Part shown: in pieces, positions 44,600 through 54,351 of the stretch | Position numbering within the stretch: position 1 is the stretch's first letter | How the letters are laid out: every line of letters begins with the position of its first letter | Made by a program: the position numbers and the translations under genes | The notes under the pieces: model-generated | What the model saw: only the letters and a program-made list of their open reading frames with translations | What the model was told of the DNA's origin: nothing | The model's database searches: none | DNA from: Panulirus ornatus | Lineage: Eukaryota > Arthropoda > Malacostraca > Decapoda > Palinuridae | Direction: 5' to 3' | Assembly: GCF_036320965.1 (NCBI RefSeq) | Contig: NC_092225.1 | Coordinates: 58,759,924-58,823,923, forward strand | Length of the DNA stretch: 64,000 nucleotides

Positions 44600-45300
44600 A
44601 TGTAACCAAGATTAGAAAAAAGGAGAGATAGGTGTAGTATGCTTGAGGAAAGGAACCTGGATGTTTTGGCTCTGAGTGAAACGAAGCTCAAGGATAAAGG
44701 GGAAGAGTGGTTTGGGAATGTCTTGGGAGTAAAGTCAGGGGTTAGTGAGAGAATAAGAGCAAGGGAAGGAGTAGCACTACTGAAACAGGAGTGGTGTGAG
44801 TATGTGATAGAGTGTAAGAAAGTAAACTCGAGATTGATATGGGTAAAACTGAAAGTGGATGGAGAGAGATGGGTGATTATTGGTGCATATGCACCTGGGC
44901 ATGAGAGGCAAGTGTTTTGAGAGCAGCTGAGTGAGTGTGTTAGTATTTTTCATGCACGAGACCGGGTTATAGTGATGGGTGATTTGAATGCAAAGGTAAG
45001 TAATGTGGCAGTTGAGGGAATAATTGGTATACATGGGGTGTTCAGTGTTGTAAATGGAAATGGTGAGGAGCTTGTGGATTTATGTGCTGAAAAAGGACTG
45101 GTGATTGGGAATACCTGGTTCAAAAAGAGAGATACATAAGTATACGTATATATGTAGGAGAGATGACCAAAGAGCGTTATTGGATTATGTGTTAATTGAT
45201 AGGCGCGCAAAAGAGAGACTTTCGGATGTTAATGTGCTGAGAGATGCAACTGGAGGGATGTTTATTCATTATCTTGTGGAGGCGAAGGTGAAGATTTGTA
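44600..45300 (+). pseudogene. APE-type endonuclease domain of LINE A3 (broken)
   Basis: In the active enzyme this domain nicks target DNA to prime reverse transcription. Visible blocks: ERNLDVLALSETKLKDKG, with the catalytic Glu in SETK; WVIIGAYAPGHER; DRVIVMGDLNAKVSN, with the catalytic Asp and Asn in GDLN; QRALLDYVLIDRR; and MFIHYLVEAKVK, where the family motif is MSDHYLVE (intact in A5), so the catalytic SDH is lost here. A stop at about 44,918 (QVF then TGA) and a frameshift near 45,135 break the frame. Confidence 0.85.
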
Positions 45301-45899
45301 GAGGTTTTCAGAATAGAGGAGAAAATTTTGGGGTGAAGAGAGTGGTGAGAGTAAGTGAGCTTGGGAAGGAGATTTGTGTGAGGAAGTACCAGGAAGTACA
45401 GAATGGAACAAGGTAAGAACAAAGGACGTAAGGGGAGTGGGGGAGGAATGGGATGTATTTGGGGAAGCAGTGATGGCTTGCGCAAAAGATGTTTGTGGCA
45501 TGAGAAGCGTGGGAGGTGGGCAGATTAGAAAGGGTGGTGAGTGGTGGGATGAAGAAGCAAGATTATTAGTGAAAGAGAAGAGAGAGGCATTTTGACGATT
45601 TTTGCAGGGAGATAATGCAAATGACTGGGAGATGTATAAAAGGAAGAGGCAGGAGATCAAGAGAAGGTTGCGAGGTGAAAAAGAGGGCAAATGAGAGTTG
45701 GGTTGACAGAGTATCATTCAATTTGAGGGAGAATATAAAGATATTTTGGAGGAGGTAAATAAAGTGCGTAAGACATGAGAACAAATGGGAACATCAGTGA
45801 AGGGGGCTAATGGGGAGGTGATAAGTAGTGGTGATGTGAGAAAGAGATGGAGTGAGTATTTTGAAGCTTTCTTGAATGTGTTTGATGATAGAGTGGTAG

Positions 45900-47362
45900 A
45901 TATAGGGTGTTTTGGTCGAGGTGGTGTACAAGTGAAAGGGAGAGGGAGAATGATTTGGTCAACAGAGAAGAGGTAGTAAAAGCTTTGCGGAAGATGAAAG
46001 CCGGCAAGGCAGCGGGTTTGGATGGTATTGCAGTGGAATTTATTAAAAAAGGGGGTGACTGTATTGTTGACTGGTTGGTAAGGTTATCTAATGAATGTAT
46101 GACTCATGGTGAGGTGCCTGAAGATTGGCGGAATGCTTGCACATTGCCATTGTACAAAGGCAAAGGGGATAAAAGTGAGTGCTCAAATTACAGAGGTATA
46201 AGTTTGTTGAGTATTCCTGGGAAATTATATGGGAGGGTACGGATTGAGAGGGTGAAGGCATGTACAGAGCATCAGATTGGGGAAGAGCAGTGTGGTTTCA
46301 GAAGTGGTAGAGGATGTGTGGATCAGGTGTTTGCTTTGAAGAATGTATGTGAGAAATAGAAAAGCAAGTGGCTTTGTATGTAGCATTTATGGATCTGGAG
46401 AAGGCATATGATAGAGTTGATAGAGATGCTCTGTGGAAGGTATTAAGAATATATGGTGTGGGAGGCAAGTTGTTAGAAGCAATGAAAAGTTTTAATCGAG
46501 GATGTAAGGTATGTGTACGAGTAGGATGAGAGGAAAGTGATTGGTTCTTAGTGAATGTTGGTTTGCGGCAGGAGTGCGTGATGTCTCCATGGTTGTTTAA
46601 TTTGTTTATGGATGGGGTTGTTAGGGAGGTGATTGCAAGAGTTTTGGAAAGAGGGGCAAGTATGCAGTCTGTTGTAGATGAGAGAGCTTGGAAAGTGAGT
46701 CAGTTGTTGTTCGCTGATGATACAGCGCTGGTGGCTGATTCGGGTGAGAAAATGCAAAAGATGGCGACTGAGTTTGGTAAAGTGTGTGAAAGAAGAAAGC
46801 TGAGAGGAAATGTGAATAAGAGCAAGGTTATTAGGTACAGTAGGGTTGAGGGACAAGTCAATTGGGAGGTATGTTTGAATGGAGAAAAACTGGAAGAAGT
46901 GGTGTTTTAGATGCCTGAGAGTGGATTTGGCAGCGGATGGAACCATGGAAGCGGAACTCAATCATAGGGTGGGGGAGGGGGGCGAAAGTTCTGGGAGCGT
47001 TGAAAATTGTGGAAGTCGAGAACGTTATCTTGGAAAGCAAAAATGGGTATGTTTGAAGGAATAGTGGTTCCAACAATGTTATATGGTTGCGAGGCGTGGG
47101 CTATAGAGTTGTGTGGAGGAGGGTGGATGTGCTGGAAAAGAGATGTTTGAGGACAATATGTGGTGTGAGGTGGTTTGATCGAGTAAATAATGAAAGGGTA
47201 AGAGAGATGTGTGGTAATGAAAAGAGTGTGGTTGAGAGAGCAGAAGAGGGTGTTTTGAAATGGTTTAGTCACATGGAGAGAATGAGTGAGGAAAAATTGA
47301 CAAAGAGGATATATGTGTCAGAGGGGGAGGGAACGAGAAGTGGGAGACCAAATTGGAAGTAG
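45900..47362 (+). pseudogene. reverse transcriptase domain of LINE A3 (broken)
   Basis: MKAGKAAGLDGIAVEFIKKG (about 45,994) is RT motif 1. YKGKGDKSECSNYRGISLLS (46,154) is motif 2. AFMDLEKAYDRVDRDALWKV follows at about 46,385 in another frame, then GLRQECVMSPWLFNLFMDG (46,563), with Gly-to-Glu in the RQG turn, and FADDTALVADS (46,710), with the Asp pair intact. LRTICGVRWFDRVNNERV and MERMSEEKLTKRIYV form the C-terminal part. Frame is lost after VCEK at about 46,359, after SDWF near 46,550, after LEEVVF at 46,909 and at NWK near 47,360. Compared with A2, this copy has had longer to decay. Confidence 0.88.
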
Positions 47363-47926
47363 AAAGATGGAATGAAAAAGATTTTGAGCGATCGGGGCCT
47401 GAACATGCAGGAGGGTGAAAGGCGTGCAAGGAATAGAGTGAATTGGAACGATGTGGTATAGCGGGGTCGACGTGCTGTCAATGGATTGACCCAGGGCATG
47501 TGAAGCGTCTGGGGTAAACTATGGAAAGTTTTGTGATGCCTGGATGTGGAAAGGGAGCTGTAATTTCGGTGCATTATACATGACAGCTAGAGATTCAGTG
47601 TGAACGAATGCGGCCTTCGTTGTCTTTTCCTAGCGCTACCTCCCGCCCATGCGGGGGGAGGGGGATGTCACTTCATGTGTGGCGGGGTGGCGACGGGAAT
47701 GTAAAGGGCAGACAGTATGAATTATGTACATATGCATATATATGTATATGCCTGTGTGTGTACATATATATGTATACATTGAGATGTATAGGTATGTATA
47801 TGTGCGCATGTGGTCGTGTATGTATATACATGTGTATGTGTGTGGGTTGGGCCATTCTTTCGTCTGTTTCCTTGCGCTAACTCGCTAACGCGGGAGACAG
47901 CGACAAAGTATAGTAAATAAATAAAT

Positions 47927-49024
47927 ATATATATACAATAAGAATCAACAGAAGATCTAAGGAGTTGGAGAAATTCAGGGAGAAAGTAGCGAAGGCAAAG
48001 AAAAAACTGAATACGAGGATTAATTAGACACAAAAAGCAGATTCCAGTCCAACGAGTGAAACTGGAGGCGTCGGCTGTGCATAAAAACCGTCTATGCTAA
48101 AGTTCATAACATGCAAACGCTGACAGACCGGCAGGGACTGGAGAGGAACTTGATCTCACGCTTCGGGTGGAGGAGAGTATGCTAAATGCCATACGCTGAG
48201 TTGAGCCTAAGTTCAACGAGGACGTCAAATCACGTCTGATCTACCGTCAACAGAGGAGGAGGGAGGAGGAAGGGAAGGGCTACCTACCCCTTAATGCAAC
48301 TGCGACCATAAAATTCCTTTTTAGCCGATCCATTTCAGGAAAGAGATAGTGATTGATATCATCTGGTTAATAACCCACTGGTGGCGTACAATCCTCCGCG
48401 GGGATCAGAAGAACCAGAGCAACTCCTTCATGAGGATAATGAGGGAGCGATCCCGATGGTGCACGATGTGGCGAGGGTTCCCATGCAGAGCGGAGGGGTA
48501 AGTAAGGCTTGTCTAATTGCAAGGGGGGGGGGGGATTTCAACTATAAAGAATATACAGTGGGATACGTAAGACCTGCACACTGGTGAACAAAACGTACAA
48601 GATCAGGTCCCCAGAATGCGTTTAGGAGAACATGTTACACCGAGATGCACCGGACGTTACTCGAGTTAGAGAGATGTAGATGTGCCTTTAAAGCTGGATT
48701 TAGCCGTCATGCAGAGCAGCCACGAAGTTGAGAACATTATCGATGGATCTCCACTTAGAAAAAGTTATCACCTCTTGCTTAAGATGGATTTACACAAGTA
48801 AGGGATGCAATGTTAGAGATTAAAGTCAACCTAAAAGTCAACCTAAAATATTTAGTAGAGAGTTTGAAGGCTTTTGCAGCCCTGAACACGTATTTCAAAA
48901 GGATGTTTTAGGAGGTCGATTTCTGAAACCGGAGTATGGATAGAGCAGTGCTTTGCTATTAGATCTCATGAAATCTACAATGGTAAACCAATACTCTGGT
49001 ATAGTAAGGGAAGGACCAAAAAAG

Positions 49025-49026
<2 letters not shown>
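47927..49026. other. unique sequence, no gene confirmed
   Basis: Begins with the TA tail of LINE A3. An open frame at 48,381-48,587 shows no domain. A poly(G) run lies at 48,524-48,534. Confidence 0.4.
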
Positions 49027-49087
<61 letters not shown>

Positions 49088-49104
49088 TATACATATATAT
49101 ATAT
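49027..49104. repeat. (AT)n with ACATAT interruptions
   Basis: About 54 bp of pure AT followed by ACATATATATAC blocks. Confidence 0.95.
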
Positions 49105-49479
49105 GTAACTGGAATGTTGTAATACGTGTCATAAAGCAAGAAAACACAATTTGGAAGAGATGTAGGGGACACGGTAGTCATGATGCAGTATTTTGAAAGA
49201 TGAAATAGCCAGAAATGACATCAGGACAAGGAAGGAAGGAATAAGTCATGTGTTAATGAAGCACAACTACCAAGTCAAAAGAAGACCTGAGAAGTAATTC
49301 ATAATTAATGAATACTAAATCTAGTAGTATAGGTCCATATTATTATATTAAGGAGCTCTTCATCACAGATCTGTACACACGTGAAAAGTTGGATACGAAG
49401 TTTAATTGTGTGACTGTTACGCTCAAGGGCCCCTCAGGAATGCCATTACTACTAGCCAGGTAAGGGGAAGATACATTAG
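49105..49479. other. unique AT-rich sequence
   Basis: Nothing was recognised. Confidence 0.4.
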
Positions 49480-49605
49480 AAAATAATGAAATAAATCCAG
49501 AAGAAACAAAGAGTCTTACGACAGGGTTAAAGCCGCAGAAATTCCATGGACCAGATGGGTGATGGGTGAGGGTGGCAAGTGAAATCTCTCGGGTCTCATT
49601 ACTAA
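49480..49605 (+). pseudogene. possible RT linker remnant (CR1 type)
   Basis: A frame at about 49,497-49,600 reads roughly PEETKSLTTGLKPQKFHGPD, resembling the conserved LxxLKxxKSPGPDGI segment upstream of CR1/jockey RT domains. No other motif is adjacent, so this is weak. Confidence 0.3.
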
Positions 49606-49659
49606 GGTCAATTCCTACTTCTGATCGACGTCAGTCTTCTGTTGAACGATGAATAAGCT

Positions 49660-49895
49660 GGCGGACTCCGCCTGCTCTAGGTTACAACGCGATTTGAAGA
49701 GCCACCTTTAGCGAGGCTGTCTCACTGAGACTACAGTCTTGTCAAAGAACTTCTCGCTCCAGAGGAATCTACATTTCCCAACTACTGGAAGTTGCCTAGC
49801 GTTGGGCTGCCGTAGCCTTGAAAAGGTCCTAGTTAACACCAGGATTCTTTCATAGAAAATGACCCTAGGGTAATCATAAATAATAATTATACCTA
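49660..49895 (+). mobile_element. unnamed dispersed repeat E, copy 1
   Basis: Matches 52,880-53,115 over its whole length. Shared blocks are ACTCCGCCTGCTxxxGGTTACA, GAGACTACAGTCTTGTCA / GGAGTACAGTCTCGTCA, CGACATTTCCC / CTACATTTCCC, GGGCTGCxGxAGCCTT, ACxCCAGGATTxTxTCxTAGAAA and GGGTAAT. It is non-coding, about 235 bp, with no A/B box or hairpin tail seen. Origin unknown. Confidence 0.75.
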
Positions 49896-50110
49896 AGTAC
49901 ATACGACTACTGAAGGAGTTAACATTATTGAAGATAATGCGGAACAAAAACAAAGACTGCAAAACATTGCAGAGTCGGAGAGCAACATAAAAGTGGTGCT
50001 CAGACAAACGACTTTACCCCTGGAAATGCAAGAGTCCTGAGGAAGGTATGAGGAATACCAAACGGATCAAGACGGTGAGTACCATAACGGGGCATACAAA
50101 CTAAAGGAGA
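49896..50110. other. unique sequence
   Basis: Short interval between repeat E and S8. Confidence 0.5.
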
Positions 50111-50225
50111 CCCTCTCGTTTTTTTTTTTCCAAAAGAAGGAACAGAGAAGGGGGTCAAGTGAGGATATTCCCAATAAGGCACACTCCTCTTGTTCTTAAC
50201 GTTACCTCCCTAATGCAGGACATGG

Positions 50226-50228
<3 letters not shown>
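50111..50228 (+). mobile_element. short LINE-derived element, 5'-truncated, subfamily b (copy S8)
   Basis: Starts at CCCTCTCGTTTTTTTTT and ends GTTACCTCCCTAATGCAGGA then CATGGCGGATATAT. This altered, shorter tail and the CCCAATAAGGCACACTCCTC segment are shared with S9 at 54 kb, defining a subfamily with a degraded hairpin. It is followed by (AT)n and LINE A4. Confidence 0.82.
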
Positions 50229-50314
<86 letters not shown>

Positions 50315-50315
50315 T
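50229..50315. repeat. (AT)n
   Basis: About 85 bp of AT between S8 and truncated LINE A4, with one GTGTGT interruption. Confidence 0.95.
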
Positions 50316-51240
50316 TGCAGAAGCTGGTGACTGAGTTTGGTAAAGTGTGTGGAAGAAGAAAGTTAAGACTAAATGTGAATAAGAGCAAGGTTATTAGGTA
50401 CAGTAGGGTTGAGGGTCAAGTCAATTGGGAGGTGAGTTTGAATGGAGAAAAACTGGAGGAAGTGAAGTGTTTTAGATATCTGGGAGTGGACCTGGCAGCG
50501 GATGGAACCATGGAAGCGGAAGTGGATCATAGGGTGGGGGGGGGGGCGAAAATTCTGGGGGCCTTGAAGAATGTGTGGAGTGTGGAAGTCGAGAACATTA
50601 TCTCGGAAAGCAAAAATGGGTATGTTTGAAGGAATAGTGGTTCCAACAATGTTGTATGGTTGCGAGGCGTGGGCTATGGATAGAGTTGTGCGCAGGAGGA
50701 TGGATGTGCTGGAAATGAGATGTTTGAGGACAATGTGTGGTGTGAGGTGGTTTGATCGAGTAAGTAACGTAAGGGTAAGAGAGATGTGTGGAAATAAAAA
50801 GAGCGTGGTTGAGAGAGCAGAAGAGGGTGTTTTGAAGTGGTTTGGGCACATGGAGAGAATGAGTGAGGAAAGATTGACCAAGAGGATATATGTGTCGGAG
50901 GTGGAGGGAACGAGGAGAAGAGGGAGACCAAATTGGAGGTGGAAAGATGGAGTGAAAAAGATTTTGTGTGATCGGGGCCTGAACATGCAGGAGGGTGAAA
51001 GGAGGGCAAGGAATAGAGTGAATTGGAGCGATGTGGTATACCGGGGTTGACGTGCTGTCAGTGGATTGAATCAAGGCATGTGAAGCGTCTGGGGTAAACC
51101 ATGGAAAGCTGTGTAGGTATGTATATTTGCGTGTGTGGACGTATGTATATACATGTGTATGGGGGGGGGGGGGGTTGGGCCATTTCTTTCGTCTGTTTCC
51201 TTGCGCTACCTCGCAAACGCGGGAGACAGCGACAAAGTAT
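50316..51240 (+). mobile_element. LINE family A, 5'-truncated (copy A4)
   Basis: Begins in (AT)n, directly at the codons for LQKLVTEFGKVCGRRKLRLN, just after the FADD box. It runs through YLGVDLAADGTMEAEVDHRV, the LYGCEAW...LRTMCGVRWFDR region and the GHMERMSEERLTKRIYV tail to a stop near 51,048. The 3'UTR is the short type with hairpin CTCGC-AAAC-GCGGG and GACAAAGTAT, then 17 A and TATATA. One frameshift near 50,580 (in a GTGTGGAGTGTGGAAGTCG duplication) is the only clear lesion. It is close to A1 and A2. Confidence 0.9.
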
Positions 51241-51262
51241 AAAAAAAAAAAAAAAAATATAT
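51241..51262. repeat. poly(A)-(TA) tail of LINE A4
   Basis: 17 A then TATAT, running into the Penelope-like fragment. Confidence 0.9.
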
Positions 51263-51464
51263 ATTTGGTAAACATGTTTACCAAATGGCGTCCTAGCTTC
51301 GTCTCTTCGATGTATATCAACTGACTATTATATTCCTCTCTTGTGTCTCCCCTGATGATGTGATTATTACACGAAAGTGCACTTGGGAACTTTTCGTCTT
51401 TCATTTTCCCCGTGGACTCATAGGAATATCTTGATCACGCGCAAAATTGTGATCCTTTCCAATA
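51263..51464 (+). mobile_element. Penelope-like terminal fragment with hammerhead-like motif (P1)
   Basis: Begins with a 24 bp perfect palindrome (ATTTGGTAAACATG and its complement). It continues ATGGCGTCCTAGCTTCGTCT and has a hammerhead-type core: CTGATGA at 51,352-51,358, a short GTG/CAC stem, GAAA at 51,373-51,376, palindromic GTGCAC, then TT. TCCC (51,348-51,351) can pair with GGGA (51,385-51,388). A GATCAC...GTGATC hairpin at 51,433-51,454 lies near the end, then (AT)n. Hammerhead ribozymes are known in Penelope-like retroelements; this assignment rests on the core motif, not on a protein. Confidence 0.55.
51352..51388 (+). ncRNA. hammerhead-ribozyme-like core
   Basis: Order of parts: CTGATGA, extra T, stem II GTG/CAC with a 7 nt loop, GAAA, stem III AGT/ACT closed by GC (so better formed by a dimer), and a CTT cleavage triplet ending at 51,384. 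The downstream strand GGGA pairs with TCCC just before the core. Stems are short and one nucleotide is extra between the core and stem II, so activity is uncertain. Confidence 0.45.
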
Positions 51465-51469
51465 TATAC

Positions 51470-51550
<81 letters not shown>
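51465..51550. repeat. (AT)n between inverted Penelope-like fragments
   Basis: About 80 bp AT separating P1 (+) and P2 (-). Confidence 0.95.
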
Positions 51551-51553
<3 letters not shown>

Positions 51554-51665
51554 CTGATAACGACGAGGAAAATGATACACGATAAGTTCCCAGGTGCACT
51601 TTCGTGTCATGATTATATCGTCAGGGGAGACACAATATATGTATGTGTACCCTAACCTGGGCCAG
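51551..51665 (-). mobile_element. Penelope-like/SINE fragment P2
   Basis: The minus strand reads AACTGGCCCAGGTTAGGGTA, then TTGTGTCTCCCCTGACGATA, GACACGAAAGTGCACCTGGG, AACTTATCGTGTATCATTTT and CCTCGTCGTTATCAGC, ending exactly at the TA run. The first block is the tail of the tRNA SINE as in T9; the rest is the hammerhead-like region. The same composite with the same end occurs at 54,349. The CTGACGA core is acceptable but the cleavage triplet has changed to CCT. Confidence 0.6.
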
Positions 51666-52275
51666 TTGATGACATGATAATATGAACTTGTCGTCCATGT
51701 GAAAAGGAGCTTGAGAAAATCAAACTACCCTTTCCTCACTGTCGCAAGTGCCATTCAAGTACATAGGCACAGCAGTGAGGTGCTTGAGGATATATGTATA
51801 TTCGATGTATATATATAGTCATCCTTTGCTGCAACAGTCTGGTCTACGAAGAAGTGCTTCGTGGCGGTCAGACGAAAGCAACTAAAACGACGCCAGACCT
51901 GACTGGAATACACTGCGAAAAAAGGCTGAACGATCTCACAACCCACTGTGGAGAAAGAAAAAACTAGTGGGAGTTATGATATCTATATATCTAACTCCTA
52001 GGACGTTGATATAGAACAGTTCCTTGAACTGAGAACAAAGCATAGACCGCAAGAGCTAAACTGGAGATCAAGCAGGAGTGGGTGTAGAGAGGGACGTGAG
52101 GAAGTATTTCAGGAGCAAGGGATTGTGAATTCAAGGAAAAATGAGGTGGAAGTAATTACGTTATCACGGGAAAATTCGACAGTTTGTAAAATTTGCAAAA
52201 AAATTAGGGGATAGGAAGAGATGGAGCCCCATGAGTGTATAGCTCCCTCCCCTTATGCACAAACACGTATCTAAA

Positions 52276-52278
<3 letters not shown>
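51666..52278. other. unique sequence, no gene seen
   Basis: Nothing was recognised. Confidence 0.45.

Positions 52279-52336
<58 letters not shown>
52279..52336. repeat. (CA)n
   Basis: About 29 CA units. Confidence 0.97.
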
Positions 52337-52338
<2 letters not shown>

Positions 52339-52813
52339 CTGCCTCCCCCTCCCACAGCAACCCAACACAAGAGTTTGGAGGGGTGAGGCGGGGGAGGAAG
52401 GAGGGGGAGGGGACATGAGGGAGGGAGGGAGGGGGAAGGGGTGAGGTCCCAGGGTGGGGCAAGTAGCAGGGCAGCAACTGAGACATACATCTTGGCCTGT
52501 GACTGGCTGCCGACAGGTCACAATCGTGGCCCGCGCCTCGTGATGTTATCTCTGCACTCATTCTCAGAATACACAACTTGCGTGAGAGAGGAACCCACTA
52601 GCAACCGGGCAGAACGGGGGAGGAGGAGGAGGAGGAGGATATAATTATGATGGAGCTAAGGCACCCCTGGAGTTAGAGCGGGCCAGGCGTGGCCTGGATG
52701 GGCAGATGGGGCAGGGGTGTCTGTGTGCTTTTCACGGATGTAACTTGATGTATTGCGAGGAAATCACCGGCAGGAACACGTCTGATGTGGTAATCCACCC
52801 TTGTGCACGCCAG

Positions 52814-52816
<3 letters not shown>
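52337..52816. other. GGA-rich then unique sequence
   Basis: 52,380-52,445 is a GGGGA/GGAGG-rich tract and (GGA)n lies near 52,618-52,638. No gene was recognised. Confidence 0.5.

Positions 52817-52875
<59 letters not shown>
52817..52875. repeat. (AT)n
   Basis: About 29 AT units, directly before repeat E copy 2. Confidence 0.96.
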
Positions 52876-52876
<1 letters not shown>

Positions 52877-52878
<2 letters not shown>

Positions 52879-53115
52879 TGTTAACGAACTCCGCCTGCTT
52901 GGGGTTACACCGCGAGTGAAAAGTCATCTTTGGTGAGGTTGTTATCACTGGGAGTACAGTCTCGTCAGTGAACCTCTCACTCGAAAGGAGTCGACATTTC
53001 CCCTCTAGTGGACGCAGTGCATCCCTGGGCTGCAGGAGCCTTCAGAAATAGGCCCTTGAGAACGCCAGGATTTTGTCCTAGAAATTGGTCGAGGGGTAAT
53101 TACAAATAAAATGCA
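52877..53115 (+). mobile_element. unnamed dispersed repeat E, copy 2
   Basis: The better preserved copy: AACTCCGCCTGCTTGGGGTT, GGTTGTTATCACTGGGAGTA, CACTCGAAAGGAGTCGACAT, CATCCCTGGGCTGCAGGAGC, ACGCCAGGATTTTGTCCTAG. It begins immediately after (AT)n, like the LINE and short-element copies. Function and class unknown. Confidence 0.75.
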
Positions 53116-53129
53116 TATATACATATAGA

Positions 53130-53132
<3 letters not shown>

Positions 53133-53168
<36 letters not shown>
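53133..53168. repeat. (GT)n
   Basis: About 18 GT units. Confidence 0.95.
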
Positions 53169-53171
<3 letters not shown>

Positions 53172-53445
53172 CGTGCGTTCAGGTCAACCCCGGTATTACG
53201 CGATCCCGCAGGTCATGACCCTGATAACATCCGGGATCGCGGTAAAGCAAGGTCATCTTTTGCAATAGAAGCCTTGTGCTTTTGCAAATGTTGTCTCCTG
53301 GTGATATCGGAAGATCGCTACGTTGTTGTTTAACATGTCTTTGAAAAAGGGAGGGAAAAGACGCTCCTTGTGACACACCAGTATACCAACACATCCTTGT
53401 CACACAGATATGGGGGTTACTGCTTCACACAGCGCGAAGTACAGA
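53169..53445. other. unique sequence, no gene seen
   Basis: Nothing was recognised. Confidence 0.45.
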
Positions 53446-53449
53446 GGTT

Positions 53450-53685
53450 AGGTACGAAACTATAATCCTTTGAGCACAATGGTGTAAAGCTTTCGCTCAA
53501 CAGTTCGACCAATGAACATGCCTTTATGACCTTCACGCTTGAGCACGAGAGTTCGAACCCTGAGCGCAAAGGTACGGCCCTAGAGCACGACGGTGCGACT
53601 CTTGAGCGCAACGGTCAGACCCTTTGGCATGACGGTACGACCCTTGAGCACGATGGAACGACCCTCGAGAATGACCCTTGGTTAT
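53450..53685 (+). repeat. 21 bp minisatellite array, locus 3
   Basis: About ten diverged 21 bp units with GAGCACGACGGTACGACCCT-like sequence, including CTTGAGCGCAACGGTCAGA and CTTGAGCACGATGGAACGA variants. Same orientation as locus 1. Confidence 0.85.
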
Positions 53686-54035
<350 letters not shown>

Positions 54036-54253
54036 TATCCCTGAGGACAGGGGAGAAAGAATATATCCCACGTATTCCTTGCGTGTCGTAGACGGCGACT
54101 AAAAAAAAAGGAAGGGGGGGGGGGCTGGAATTCCTCCCCTCTCGCTCTTTTTTTTTTCCAAAACAAGGAACAGAGAAGGGAGCCAAGTGAGGATATTCCC
54201 ACTGAGGCACACTCCTCTTGTTCTTAACGCTACCTCCCTAATGCAGGACATGG

Positions 54254-54258
<5 letters not shown>
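54036..54258 (+). mobile_element. short LINE-derived element, subfamily b, full length (copy S9)
   Basis: TATCCCTGAGGACAGGGGAG to CATGGCGGATATAT. It shares ACTGAGGCACACTCCTCTTG and the changed hairpin region TACCTCCCTAATGCAGGACA with S8. AT runs flank both sides. Confidence 0.85.

Positions 54259-54348
<90 letters not shown>
54259..54348. repeat. (AT)n
   Basis: About 90 bp AT between S9 and P3. Confidence 0.96.

Positions 54349-54351
<3 letters not shown>

Larger units (their letters stand above)
44402..47926 (+). mobile_element. LINE family A, near full length (copy A3)
   Basis: Starts with a ~200 bp 5'UTR (GGGGATAGGGGAGAAAGAAT, GTCGTAGAAGGCGACTAAA, a G run, CTTTCTAAACGGGGAAACAG, CTCGAAGGCTCAGACTGGGG) that is the same sequence as the left part of the short elements. 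An endonuclease region, a linker and the RT region (45,960-47,440) follow. The 3'UTR is the long type. It contains a first hairpin-like tail at about 47,620-47,665, a GTATGAATTATGTACATATG/TGTATATA stretch, and the terminal tail with CTCGC-TAAC-GCGGG at 47,879-47,894, GACAAAGTATA and TAAATAAATAAA, then a short TA run. Length about 3.5 kb. Multiple frameshifts and stops make it non-autonomous. It is the only copy here that retains the element's 5' end. Confidence 0.9.
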
